A stretch of 64,000 nt of DNA from Nitrogeniibacter aestuarii (GTDB lineage Bacteria; Pseudomonadota; Gammaproteobacteria; Burkholderiales; Rhodocyclaceae), in contig NZ_CP071321.1 of NCBI RefSeq assembly GCF_017309585.1, positions 682,001 to 746,000 on the forward strand. The letters are read 5' to 3'. Positions within the stretch are counted from its first letter, which is position 1; the number at the start of each line of letters is the position of its first letter. A program made the translations under genes and the position numbers. Under the pieces are notes generated by a model. The model made no database searches. It worked only from the letters and a program-made list of their open reading frames with translations, and was not told where the DNA came from. Shown in pieces: positions 8,139 to 17,026 of this stretch.

Positions 8139-10862
8139 ATGCCCACCCTGTTGCTTGTCGATGGATCCAGCTACCTGTTCCGCGCCTTTCACGCCATGCC
8201 CGATCTGCGCAATGCCGCGGGCGAGCCGACCGGCGCCGTGTATGGCGTGCTCAACATGCTGCGTCGGCTCGACAGCGATTACCCGGCCGAGTACCGCGCC
8301 TGCGTCTTCGACGCCAAAGGCAAGACCTTCCGCGACGACTGGTTTCCCGAGTACAAGGCCAACCGCCCGTCCATGCCTGAAGACCTGGCCGTGCAGATCC
8401 CGCCGTTGCATGAAGCGGTCAAGGCCCGCGGCTGGCCGTTGCTGATGGTCGATGGGGTCGAGGCCGATGACGTGATCGGCACGCTCGCCAGGCAGGCCAG
8501 CGCCGCCGGCATGGACGTGGTCATCTCGACCGGTGACAAGGACCTGACCCAGCTCGTGGACGACCGGGTGCGCTGGGTGAACACCATGAGCAATGAAGTG
8601 CTCGACCCGGCGGGCGTGGAAGAAAAATTCGGCGTGCCGCCCGAGCGCATCATCGACTACCTGGCGCTGGTGGGCGACTCGGTGGACAACATTCCCGGCG
8701 TCGAAAAGTGCGGCCCCAAGACTGCGGTGAAATGGCTCACCCAGTTCGGCACCCTGGACAACCTGGTCGAGCATGCCGACGAGGTGGGCGGCAAGGTGGG
8801 GGAGAACCTGCGCAGGCATCTGGACTTCCTGCCCATGGGGGTCAAACTGGTGACCGTGGCCACGGATCTTGACCTGGGCATCGCGCCAGCCGATCTTGCC
8901 CCGCGCGAGCAGGACCGCGACAAGCTTATCGAGCTGTTCAGCCATCTGGAATTCAAGACCTGGCTGCGCGAGGTGCAGTCCGGCGACAACCCGACGCCAG
9001 CCGCCGCAGCCAGCGCCGATATCGACGAAACACCGGCTGGCGATCCGACGGCGCACCGGGGTGAATACGACACCATCCTCACCAAAGAGGCGCTCGACGC
9101 CTGGATCGACAAACTCAAGGCCGCGCCCATTGCCGCCTTCGACACCGAAACCACCAGCCTCGACGCCATGGCCGCCACCCTGGTGGGCGTCTCTTTTGCG
9201 GTGCCCGACGGCGGTGCGGCCTATGTGCCCATGGCCCACACCGGCCCCGGCGCCCCCGACCAGCTCGGCATCGAACCGGTGCTCGACGCCCTCAGGCCCT
9301 GGCTGGAAAGCGACGAGCACAAGAAGGTCGGCCAGAACCTCAAGTACGACATGCATGTGCTGGCGAACTATGGCGTGAAGATCGGCGGCATTGCCGACGA
9401 CACCTTGCTGGCCTCCTACATCATCGAGTCCGACAAGTCGCACGACATGGACAGCCTCGCCAAACGGCACCTCGGCCTCGAGACCATTCCCTACACTGCC
9501 ATCTGCGGCAAGGGCGCCAAGCAGATCGGCTTCAACGAGGTGGATGTCGAGCAGGCGAGTGAATACGCCGCCGAGGACGCGGACATCACCCTGCGTCTGC
9601 AGCAGTTCTTCGAGAAGCAACTGGGCAAGGAAGACAAGCTCAAGGCGCTGTACAGGGACATCGAGCTGCCCGCCATGCATGTGCTCTTCGAGATGGAGCG
9701 CAACGGCGTGCTCATCGACGACTTCCTGCTCGCGCAGCACAGCGAAGAACTCGGCCGTCGTCTGGCCGAGCTGGAGAAGGAAGCACACGAACTGGCCGGC
9801 CAGCCCTTCAACCTCAACTCGCCCAAGCAACTGGGTGAGCTGTTGTTCGGCAAGCTCGAACTGCCCATCGTCAAGAAGACCGCCACCGGACAGCCCTCGA
9901 CGGACGAAGAAGTGCTTCAGAAACTCGCCGAAGACTACCCGCTGCCCAAGCTGCTGCTCGACTACCGCAGTCTCGCCAAACTCAAGAGCACCTACGCCGA
10001 CAAGCTGCCGCTCATGGTCAATCGCAAGACCGGCCGGGTGCACACCAGCTTCTCGCAGGCCGTGGCAGTCACCGGGCGTCTGGCCAGCTCCGACCCCAAC
10101 CTGCAGAACATCCCCATCCGCACCGCCGAAGGCCGCCGCATCCGTGCCGCCTTCATCGCGCCGCAGGGGCATCGCATCGTCAGTGCTGATTACTCCCAGA
10201 TCGAGCTGCGCATCATGGCGCACCTGTCGGGCGACAAGGGCCTGCTCAAGGCCTTCGCCGAGGGCGAGGACGTGCACCGCGCCACCGCCTCGGAGATCTT
10301 CGGCGTCACCCCCATCGAGGTCAGCAACGACCAGCGCCGCTACGCCAAGGTGATCAACTTCGGCCTCATCTACGGCATGAGCGCCCATGGCCTGGCCAAG
10401 AACCTGGACATTGAACGCAGCGCCGCCGCGAACTACATCGACCGCTACTTCGCCCGCTACCCCGGCGTGGCCGACTACATGGCGCGCACCCGCGCCGAAG
10501 CGGCCGACAAGGGTTATGTGGAAACCGTCTTCGGCCGCCGCCTGCACCTCCCCGACATCCACGCCCGCCAGGCCGGCCGCCGCCAAGGCGCCGAGCGCGC
10601 CGCCATCAACGCCCCGATGCAGGGGACGGCTGCGGACCTCATCAAGCTGGCGATGGTGGCGGTGTCGAACTGGCTTCGGGACGAAAAGCTCAAGTCAAAG
10701 CTGATCCTGCAGGTGCATGACGAACTGGTGCTGGAAGTGCCGGATGACGAGTTGTCGCTGGTTCGGGAGCAGTTGCCGAAGCTCATGGCGGGGGTGGCGA
10801 AGCTCTCGGTGCCGCTGGTAGCGGAAGTGGGGGATGGTGCGAACTGGGATGAGGCGCATTGA
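8139..10862 (+). CDS. polA: DNA polymerase I
   Basis: This 907-residue protein has the full three-domain layout. The 5'-nuclease occupies roughly residues 1-300. A proofreading 3'-5' exonuclease follows with an intact DTET site at D335/E337. The family A polymerase domain has motif A (SADYSQIELR), motif B (KVINFGLIYG) and motif C (H860-D861-E862). Because the exonuclease acidic residues are kept, the enzyme is probably proofreading-competent, unlike Taq-type. It acts in Okazaki fragment maturation and excision repair. An AGAGAG site precedes the ATG. Confidence 0.97.
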   Translation: MPTLLLVDGSSYLFRAFHAMPDLRNAAGEPTGAVYGVLNMLRRLDSDYPAEYRACVFDAKGKTFRDDWFPEYKANRPSMPEDLAVQIPPLHEAVKARGWPLLMVDGVEADDVIGTLARQASAAGMDVVISTGDKDLTQLVDDRVRWVNTMSNEVLDPAGVEEKFGVPPERIIDYLALVGDSVDNIPGVEKCGPKTAVKWLTQFGTLDNLVEHADEVGGKVGENLRRHLDFLPMGVKLVTVATDLDLGIAPADLAPREQDRDKLIELFSHLEFKTWLREVQSGDNPTPAAAASADIDETPAGDPTAHRGEYDTILTKEALDAWIDKLKAAPIAAFDTETTSLDAMAATLVGVSFAVPDGGAAYVPMAHTGPGAPDQLGIEPVLDALRPWLESDEHKKVGQNLKYDMHVLANYGVKIGGIADDTLLASYIIESDKSHDMDSLAKRHLGLETIPYTAICGKGAKQIGFNEVDVEQASEYAAEDADITLRLQQFFEKQLGKEDKLKALYRDIELPAMHVLFEMERNGVLIDDFLLAQHSEELGRRLAELEKEAHELAGQPFNLNSPKQLGELLFGKLELPIVKKTATGQPSTDEEVLQKLAEDYPLPKLLLDYRSLAKLKSTYADKLPLMVNRKTGRVHTSFSQAVAVTGRLASSDPNLQNIPIRTAEGRRIRAAFIAPQGHRIVSADYSQIELRIMAHLSGDKGLLKAFAEGEDVHRATASEIFGVTPIEVSNDQRRYAKVINFGLIYGMSAHGLAKNLDIERSAAANYIDRYFARYPGVADYMARTRAEAADKGYVETVFGRRLHLPDIHARQAGRRQGAERAAINAPMQGTAADLIKLAMVAVSNWLRDEKLKSKLILQVHDELVLEVPDDELSLVREQLPKLMAGVAKLSVPLVAEVGDGANWDEAH

Positions 10863-11000
10863 TTAAGCATCTACCCGGGTGGAGCGCTTTATTCGTATTT
10901 TGTGAGATGCGAAATAAATAAACAAATCGTCATTTAATTTATGCCCGATTGGGGTATATTCTGGCGCTTCTTCGAAGCAGTTCCTGATCTGGAGTGAGCC

Positions 11001-11747
11001 ATGGAATCACGATTTGGGCAGTTCGTCACCGCTTGTGTTTTTTCGCTGAGCTTAGTCAAGGGAGTATCAGCAGCAACTTACGTTGTCGATCCGGATCAGA
11101 GCTTTGTGACTGCGACGACCCAGGCTTGGGTCTCAGCGCCTTACCTTGATCTCATCACGCGTGAGCCGACCGGCATGGTTGAATGGACGGTGCAGGATGT
11201 GGAGCATCGATTCGCCCTTTCGGGGGTGCTTGAGGTGTCGCGAACGCCTGCCATGTACACGCCGAATGCCGCTCGGATTCAGATTGATCGTGATGGATTG
11301 ATCTCCGAAGCCCCCGCAGGGGTGGGCTTCTCCCTGCCCTCGAATTTCTTGCAGTACGGGTTTGAACTGTCTTATGGAAGCGGGCCTTGTTTTGGTTTCA
11401 ACTTTGACAGTCCGCCCGACTTTTCCTGGTCATGCACTGGCTCCGTGCAATTCGGGTACGGTGGTGCAAGCGAAGGTGCCCTGAATCATGGAGTTTTGAC
11501 GCTTTCCGGTTATCAGGCAAGTGGTTTCGGGGGGTTTCCTTTTGCCGTGATCTTGCCCGAAGGCGAGCAGCCGGAGCCGCTGGGTAATGCCTACGAACCG
11601 TTCTACAGTTATGAGTTGCGGGCCGTCTCCGCTGTACCGGAAATGCCTTCGTTGTTCATGATGCTTGCTGGCGTTCCCTTCGTAGGCGTCCTTGTTCGAC
11701 GCAAAAGCCTGGCTGCGCAGGCTAAGGTCGATCAACTCGCGGGTTGA
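11001..11747 (+). CDS. PEP-CTERM-like exported protein (variant motif)
   Basis: This 248-residue protein has an N-terminal signal peptide (to about GVSA-AT). Its C-terminal sorting signal has a proline/glutamate motif, a hydrophobic helix (SLFMMLAGVPFVGVLV) and the basic cluster RRK. The motif reads VPEMP rather than the usual VPEP, and about 14 residues trail the basic cluster. In the family, exosortase (EpsH/XrtA) processes such signals and exports the protein to the surface or exopolysaccharide. Middle residues match no domain I recognise. An AT-rich 138-base upstream region probably carries its promoter. Confidence 0.7.
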   Translation: MESRFGQFVTACVFSLSLVKGVSAATYVVDPDQSFVTATTQAWVSAPYLDLITREPTGMVEWTVQDVEHRFALSGVLEVSRTPAMYTPNAARIQIDRDGLISEAPAGVGFSLPSNFLQYGFELSYGSGPCFGFNFDSPPDFSWSCTGSVQFGYGGASEGALNHGVLTLSGYQASGFGGFPFAVILPEGEQPEPLGNAYEPFYSYELRAVSAVPEMPSLFMMLAGVPFVGVLVRRKSLAAQAKVDQLAG

Positions 11748-11799
11748 ACGAATTTTGAACGCGCCAGGATGAGGGGCCAAAAGGTGACTCAAGGTGCTC

Positions 11800-11860
11800 T
11801 ATCGAAGCCGGGCGGCGCTCCCCGGATTCCGCTGCGCTGCATCCGGGCTACACTTCGATA
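11800..11860. repeat. REP-like palindromic element
   Basis: TATCGAAG at 11800-11807 pairs with CTTCGATA at 11853-11860. Inside, CCCGGAT (11821-11827) pairs with ATCCGGG (11841-11847) around a GCTGCGCTGC core. The CCCGGAT...GCTGCGCT...ATCCGGGCTAC pattern is a common extragenic palindrome type in proteobacteria. It lies just before the ArsI-like gene. Confidence 0.6.
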
Positions 11861-11880
11861 CCACGCCAACGGAGTCGCCC

Positions 11881-12363
11881 ATGAAACGCTTCCACGTCCA
11901 CCTCACTGTCGATAACCTCGACGCGAACATCGCCTTCTATTCCAAACTCTTCGGTCAGGCACCGAGTCGACAAGAGGCGGACTACGCCAAGTGGATGCTC
12001 GATGACCCACGCATTAACTTCGCCATTTCGGCACGCGGTCACGGCAACGCGGTCAATCATTTCGGCATGCAGGCGGATTCGGCCGAGGAATTGAGCGAAC
12101 TGCGCCGTTTCGCGGAAGCGGCGTCCGGTGGCGAATTGCTCGACGAGGGTGAGACCACCTGTTGCTATGCACGCAGCGACAAGCACTGGGTCACCGATCC
12201 GCAGGGTATGGCCTGGGAGCATTACGTGACCATGGGCTCGTCCGTCACGTTTGGTGATGACGAACAAGCAGCCGAAGGGGCATGTTGCGTGCCTGAGGTA
12301 GCGAGTGAATCGACGTCTTCTTGCTGTGCGCCGACGCCGAAAAAGTCGTCCTGCTGTGGTTGA
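11881..12363 (+). CDS. arsI: ArsI/CadI-family dioxygenase with Cys-rich tail
   Basis: The start at 11881 gives the family N-terminus MKRFHVHLTV; an upstream frame from 11794 runs through the repeat. This 160-residue vicinal-oxygen-chelate protein has the ArsI signature around C94-C95 (TTCCYARSDKHWVTDP) and the late metal ligand E113. ArsI cleaves the C-As bond of trivalent organoarsenicals with Fe(II) and O2; CadI relatives are metal-induced. Three more cysteine pairs (C135-C136, C148-C149, C158-C159) crowd the tail and could bind As(III) or another soft metal. No arsR, arsM or arsP is adjacent, so the substrate is unproven. Confidence 0.8.
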   Translation: MKRFHVHLTVDNLDANIAFYSKLFGQAPSRQEADYAKWMLDDPRINFAISARGHGNAVNHFGMQADSAEELSELRRFAEAASGGELLDEGETTCCYARSDKHWVTDPQGMAWEHYVTMGSSVTFGDDEQAAEGACCVPEVASESTSSCCAPTPKKSSCCG

Positions 12364-12449
12364 GTAAAAACACACGAAGCATAAGAATAATTGCGTTTAT
12401 CATTCGCCCCTGATGCCAATCTTGGCCATTTGTCTCAGGGATAAATCGA

Positions 12450-12992
12450 ATGAAGAAAATGCTGATGTCTCTTGGTGTCGCCGCCGCCATCTCGGCGAGC
12501 GGTTTGGCGCATGCCAATCTGTTCAATGGCAAGGAGCTGAATTTTGCCATCAACTACCCGGCCATGGATTCAACCACCTCCGAGGTTCTCAACGGAACTT
12601 ATCTCGTTGGCCCAGGTACCGAAATCAATGTTCCGGGTGTGGCCTTCATCGATTTTTCTGATACCAACCTTCTGGGTATCTACGGGTCGAGTTTCACGTT
12701 TGCCAGCCATCCGTTCGTAGGCTATGTTTTTTCCGATGCCAACGGAGATATTGATTCTTTTGCTTCGGTGGCGATCAATCCATTGACCAGCGTGGCTGGG
12801 TTTGATGCCTCGCGGATTACTTTCGATGACGATCATATCTGGGTGAATATGACTGGTCTGACGGTTCAAGCAGGCGACGCCCTGTCGTTCGACGTGTCCG
12901 CCGTTGCGGCGGTGCCGGAGCCCGAAACCTACGCCATGTTCCTGGCGGGGCTGGGGCTGATCGGCGGTGTGGCGCGACGCCGATTCCGCTGA
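12450..12992 (+). CDS. PEP-CTERM sorting-signal protein
   Basis: This 180-residue protein has a signal peptide (MKKMLMSLGVAAAISASG to AHA). It ends in a textbook PEP-CTERM tail: VPEPETYAM, a hydrophobic helix (FLAGLGLIGGVA), then RRRFR. The mature part lacks cysteines and resembles the short beta-rich PEP-CTERM proteins that are usually secreted substrates of unknown function. An AGGGA site lies ~10 bases before the ATG. A strong bidirectional terminator follows. No exosortase is in the window. Confidence 0.85.
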   Translation: MKKMLMSLGVAAAISASGLAHANLFNGKELNFAINYPAMDSTTSEVLNGTYLVGPGTEINVPGVAFIDFSDTNLLGIYGSSFTFASHPFVGYVFSDANGDIDSFASVAINPLTSVAGFDASRITFDDDHIWVNMTGLTVQAGDALSFDVSAVAAVPEPETYAMFLAGLGLIGGVARRRFR

Positions 12993-13033
12993 TCCTCTCG
13001 CCGGCCGTTGGGCTGGCGTGTGCTGGAAATGAA

Positions 13034-13062
13034 AACGCCCCGACGTCGGGGCGTTTTTTTTT
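13034..13062 (+). terminator. Rho-independent terminator
   Basis: AACGCCCCGAC and GTCGGGGCGTT form an uninterrupted palindrome at 13034-13055, followed by a T-run to 13062 and preceded by AAAA. It lies between convergent PEP-CTERM genes and could serve both strands. Confidence 0.9.
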
Positions 13063-13075
13063 GGCGTTGTCTGGG

Positions 13076-13801
13076 TCAGCGGCGGCGACGTACTGCGGTG
13101 CCGACGATGCCCAGACCGGTCAGGAACAAGGCATAAGATGACGGTTCGGGCACGGCGCTGACCAGCGAGAAAGGACCCGTGGTGACGGCGTAGGCGATGC
13201 TCGGATCGTTGATATCCGAGACGCTGAACTGCATGAAGCTCACAGCGGTTTCGCTGAACAGGCCCGGGTTGGGTGCCTGGCTTGGCAGGCCGCCGTGCGT
13301 CGTGATGGCGTCAGGGGTGCCCGCGGGGAGCGTGTCACGCAGTAGCAGACTGAAGCTGTAGGTCGGGGTGGCGATCAGGGGTGTGAGCGTATCCCCGGTG
13401 AAAGTGGTCGCATACTGGATGCCGAACTCGTCAGACGGCGTCTCGACCGGCAGGAAGGGGAAGCCGGCATTGTCGGCAACCAGAATCAAACCGTCTGTCC
13501 CCGACCAGGAAAGATCACCGACTGACACATTCAGCTTCGTAAATGCAAAATATGCGCCGAGTGAAAATCCGGCCAGTTCCGGCATCACGGTGGGGGCATC
13601 GCTCAGGTAGGCGAATTCCAGAGTCAAGTTCTGGCCCAGGAACCCCAAGCCATCGTCACTGATGATTTCGCCGGAATAGATACCGGTAACGAGGTTGGAT
13701 GCCTGAGCATGAGCGATGGGCGTCGCCGCGCTCAGCAACCCTGCGGCGAACGTCGTTGTAACTGCATGGCGGACACGAGAAGAAAAATTTGGCATATGCA
13801 T
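13076..13801 (-). CDS. PEP-CTERM sorting-signal protein
   Basis: This 241-residue exported protein has a signal peptide (cleavage near PIAHA-QA). Its C-terminal AVPEPSSYALFLTGLGIVG plus RRRR is a canonical PEP-CTERM anchor. The mature part is rich in S, T, G and hydrophobics, with no cysteine. It converges on the preceding PEP-CTERM gene across the shared terminator. The upstream region (13802-13860) carries two direct ATGGCAT copies, a possible regulator site. Its function is unknown; family members are exosortase substrates. Confidence 0.85.
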   Translation of the reverse strand: MHMPNFSSRVRHAVTTTFAAGLLSAATPIAHAQASNLVTGIYSGEIISDDGLGFLGQNLTLEFAYLSDAPTVMPELAGFSLGAYFAFTKLNVSVGDLSWSGTDGLILVADNAGFPFLPVETPSDEFGIQYATTFTGDTLTPLIATPTYSFSLLLRDTLPAGTPDAITTHGGLPSQAPNPGLFSETAVSFMQFSVSDINDPSIAYAVTTGPFSLVSAVPEPSSYALFLTGLGIVGTAVRRRR

Positions 13802-13918
13802 TCAAGACGGTTTTTATTTGCTTATGAATGATATGGCATTAGCTAAATGGCATGCGTGAAATAGTCGTCAGCATGCATGCCGCAACGCTGCGGGTGAGCG
13901 TCGATTTGAGGAGATTCA

Positions 13919-15202
13919 CTACAGATACCCCAGCCGCCCCGGCAACCACAGCGCGATCTGCGGGAACGCGATCATCAGCGCCAGGCCCGAGAGCATGGCG
14001 AGCATCAGCCAGAGCACGGTTCGTACCGTCTCCTGCATGCCGATGCCGGCGATGCGCGAGGTGATCATCAGCGAGATGGCCATGGGCGGGGTGAACTGAC
14101 CGATCGCCAGGTTGATGGTCATCATCACGCCGAACCACACCAGATCCCAGCCCATGGCCGTGGCGATGGGGATGAGCAGTGGCAGCAGGATGAGGAAGAT
14201 GGAGATGGCGTCGAGGAACATGCCGGCGACCAGCAACAGCACGTTGATCGACAGCAGCATCACCCACTCGTTGGCATGCATGTCCACCAGTGCCTTGGCG
14301 GCACCGTCGAACACGCCGAGCGTGTTGCCCGCCCACGCAAAGACTGAGGCGATGCCGATGATCATGAGCACCACGGCGGACAGCTCACCGGCTTCGACGA
14401 ACAGGCGGAACAGTGCCTTGAACGTCAGCGTGCGGTAGATGACCATCCCGACGAAGATGCCGTAGCCGACGGCGACCACGGCGGCTTCGGTGGGGGTGAA
14501 GATGCCCAGGCGCAGGCCGCCGAGGATGATCACCGGGGCCAGCAGGCCCCACACGGCGTCGATGAGGCTCTTGAGCAGGGGCGGGCGTTCCGCTTTGTAA
14601 TGGGCGCCATAGCCATGACGGCGGCTGATGAGGATGGCCGGCACCAGCAGGCAGGCGGCGGCCAGCAGACCCGGGAACAGGCCGGCGGCGAACAAGGCCG
14701 GCACGGTGGCGGCCGGCACCATCACGCTGTAGAGAATGAAAGCGACCGAGGGCGGAATGACGATGGCGGTCGAGCCCGAGGCGGCGATCAGACCGGCAGA
14801 GAAGCCGCGGTCGTAGCCGCGCTTGACCATTGAGGGGAGCATCACCGTGGCCACGGCGGCGGCGTCGGCCGGGCCGGAGCCGGAGATACCCCCGAGCAGC
14901 ATCGACACCAGAATCGCCACCACCGCCAGCGAACCGGTCCATTCGCCGACCATGGCGGTGACGAAGCGCACCAGGCGCTCGGCCACGCCGGAGCGTTCGA
15001 AAATGGTGCCGGCGAGGATGAACATGGGGATCGCCAGCAGCGGGTACTTGGCAATGCCGGCGTAGATGTTGGTGGGGACGGCCAATTGGTCGAAGCCGGC
15101 CAGGGCAAGCACCGCGACACTGGCCACACCGAAGCCCACCGCCAAGGGCAGGCCGGCGATCAAGGCCGCCAGGAACAGGCCGAGAAGCACCGCCGTGGTC
15201 AT
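13919..15202 (-). CDS. dctM: TRAP transporter large permease DctM
   Basis: This 427-residue inner-membrane protein has about 12 hydrophobic segments. It contains the DctM hallmarks of N-terminal GLPLAVGFGVA and a PADAAAVATVMLPSMVKRGYD stretch. The start is the ATG at 15202, which overlaps the small permease by 4 bases; the frame open to 15283 lies inside that gene. It forms the sodium-coupled channel of a TRAP system with DctQ and the binding protein DctP. Substrate, probably an organic acid, cannot be assigned. Confidence 0.93.
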   Translation of the reverse strand: MTTAVLLGLFLAALIAGLPLAVGFGVASVAVLALAGFDQLAVPTNIYAGIAKYPLLAIPMFILAGTIFERSGVAERLVRFVTAMVGEWTGSLAVVAILVSMLLGGISGSGPADAAAVATVMLPSMVKRGYDRGFSAGLIAASGSTAIVIPPSVAFILYSVMVPAATVPALFAAGLFPGLLAAACLLVPAILISRRHGYGAHYKAERPPLLKSLIDAVWGLLAPVIILGGLRLGIFTPTEAAVVAVGYGIFVGMVIYRTLTFKALFRLFVEAGELSAVVLMIIGIASVFAWAGNTLGVFDGAAKALVDMHANEWVMLLSINVLLLVAGMFLDAISIFLILLPLLIPIATAMGWDLVWFGVMMTINLAIGQFTPPMAISLMITSRIAGIGMQETVRTVLWLMLAMLSGLALMIAFPQIALWLPGRLGYL

Positions 15203-15711
15203 CGGTCTTTCCTCAGGCGGGTTGCGATCAGGCGCAGCACGATGACCACGGCGAGGATGGGCATCCACACCGAATACCACCACTGCGGCACGCCCAGCGC
15301 GGGCGAGGTCTCTTCAAAGCGGTAGTTGTCCCAGGCCAGATGGCCGGCGTAGAAGGCGATGAAGCCGAACAGCCCGGCGGTCACTGCGAACGACAGCCAG
15401 TCGGCGGCCGCCTGCCAGCGCGGGGGCAGCTTGTCGATGAAGAAGGTGACGCGGATGTGGCGGTCAAAGGCAATGGCGGTGGAGGAGCCGAGGAAGGCCA
15501 GGATGATCAGCAGCGCGATGGAGAACTCTTCGGTCGCGGCAAACGACTGGGCGGTGAGGTAGCGGACGATCACGTTGCCCAGCGAAATGAGCACGATCAG
15601 CAGCATGGCCACGCCGGTGAGGCGCTGCTCGATGGTCAGCGGTGCGTCGGCGTGGGTGAGCAACAACTCATCGGCGGTGTGGGTGTTTTCCGGGGCGTGG
15701 TCTGGCTTCAT
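15199..15711 (-). CDS. dctQ: TRAP transporter small permease DctQ
   Basis: This protein of about 170 residues has four predicted membrane helices and the DctQ-type RYLTAQSFAATEEFSIALL and DRHIRVTFFIDKLPP segments. The start is taken as the ATG at 15711; the frame extends to a TTG at 15735. The N-terminus is a hydrophilic, His/Glu-rich extension of ~25 residues before the first helix. It overlaps dctM by 4 bases, implying coupled translation, and follows dctP by 85 bases. Confidence 0.88.
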   Translation of the reverse strand: MKPDHAPENTHTADELLLTHADAPLTIEQRLTGVAMLLIVLISLGNVIVRYLTAQSFAATEEFSIALLIILAFLGSSTAIAFDRHIRVTFFIDKLPPRWQAAADWLSFAVTAGLFGFIAFYAGHLAWDNYRFEETSPALGVPQWWYSVWMPILAVVIVLRLIATRLRKDR

Positions 15712-15795
15712 CGGGTGGGTACAACGGTGAGGCAAAAAAACGAAACCGGGCAGGCCGTTGCCGGCGCTGCCCGGATGGCATGGCGCGGCTGAGGG

Positions 15796-16833
15796 TCAGC
15801 GCTTGGCGATGTCCTCTTCGGCCTGCTTGACCAGGTCGTTGCCGATCTTGCCGGCCCATTCCTGATACACGCCGGCGGTGGCCTGGCGGAAGGCGTCGCG
15901 CTCGGTGTCGCTCAGGCGGGTGACGGTCACGCCGTTGCCTTCGATGGACTTGAGCACCGCGTCGTCGCCCTCGGAGATGCTGGCGCGGGCGCGCGCCACT
16001 TCTTCCCTGGCGGCCTGCAGCGCGGCTTCACGCACGGCCTTTTGGTCTTCGGCACTCCAGCTGGCCCAGACTTTTTCATTGACCACGAAAATCAGCGGGT
16101 CGGCCACGTAACCCCACAGGGTGACAAACTTCTGGTCCACCGTGTGCAGCTTGGCCGCGCTGAACACGGCCAGCGGGTTCTCCTGGCCGTCCACCGCGCC
16201 GGTGGCCATGGCCGGCTGGGCATCGGCCCAGCTCATCTGCGTCGGGTTGGCGCCCAGGGCGTTGAAGGTGGCGAGGAACAGCGGCGAGCCGACCACGCGC
16301 ATCTTCATGCCCTTGAGGTCTTCCGGCGTGCGCACCGGGTGCTTGGAGTTGGTGACTTCACGGAAGCCGTTCTCGCCCCAGGCCAGCGGCACCACGTCGC
16401 GCTGGGTCAGGCTGGCGAAAATCTTCTCGCCCACGCGGCCCTGGGTGAGGGCGTCGATGGCCTTGTAGTCGGGCATCAGGAAAGGCAGGGAGAACAGGTT
16501 CAGTTCCTTCACCTGCGGCGACCAGTTGATGGTCGAACCCACCGCCATGTCGATGATGCCCTGGCGCAGCGCGGTGAACTCCTTGGTCTGGTCGCCGGAC
16601 ACGAGCGACGCCCCCGGATAGACCTTGATGTTGATGCGCCCGTCGGTTTTCTCCTTCACCAGTTCGGCCCAGCGGCTTGCGCCCCAGCCCCAGGGGAAGG
16701 CATCGCCCAGCACGGTGGAGAGCTTGTATTCGCTCTTGTAGGACTCGGCAGCTGCGGTAGCCGGCAGCGTCAGACCCAGCACGGTGCTCGCGCACATGGC
16801 CGCCACGGCAGCACCAAAACGACGTCTCAGCAT
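15796..16833 (-). CDS. dctP: TRAP transporter substrate-binding protein DctP
   Basis: The start at 16833 follows AAGGGGGAAACC and opens a clear signal peptide (to about TAAA-ES). The 345-residue mature protein has the DctP fold: YKLSTVLGD at the N-terminus, the VVGSPLF substrate-arginine region (MKMRVVGSP) and the GAVDGQENPLAVF segment that forms the ligand pocket. In this family the arginine in MRVV binds a carboxylate, so the ligand is probably an organic acid. It is the first gene of dctP-dctQ-dctM. Confidence 0.92.
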   Translation of the reverse strand: MLRRRFGAAVAAMCASTVLGLTLPATAAAESYKSEYKLSTVLGDAFPWGWGASRWAELVKEKTDGRINIKVYPGASLVSGDQTKEFTALRQGIIDMAVGSTINWSPQVKELNLFSLPFLMPDYKAIDALTQGRVGEKIFASLTQRDVVPLAWGENGFREVTNSKHPVRTPEDLKGMKMRVVGSPLFLATFNALGANPTQMSWADAQPAMATGAVDGQENPLAVFSAAKLHTVDQKFVTLWGYVADPLIFVVNEKVWASWSAEDQKAVREAALQAAREEVARARASISEGDDAVLKSIEGNGVTVTRLSDTERDAFRQATAGVYQEWAGKIGNDLVKQAEEDIAKR

Positions 16834-17026
16834 GGTTTCCCCCTTGTTGTTGTGATCCGGGCGGATTGGCTCATGCCACCCGCAGACCCGGAAAAGGCGC
16901 GATTCTACAAAGGCACGGGTTCTCGACCAATCAGTATTTGCCCTGAAGGGCGCACCCACGTGCCGCGAAAGCCGCTGGCCAAGCCATCCCCGGACGCTTG
17001 CACAGGCAGATGTTCGCCTGCGGTGG

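Noticed and set aside
8076..10586. An 836-codon minus-strand open frame
   Set aside because: It is antisense to polA, whose domains and motifs are complete.
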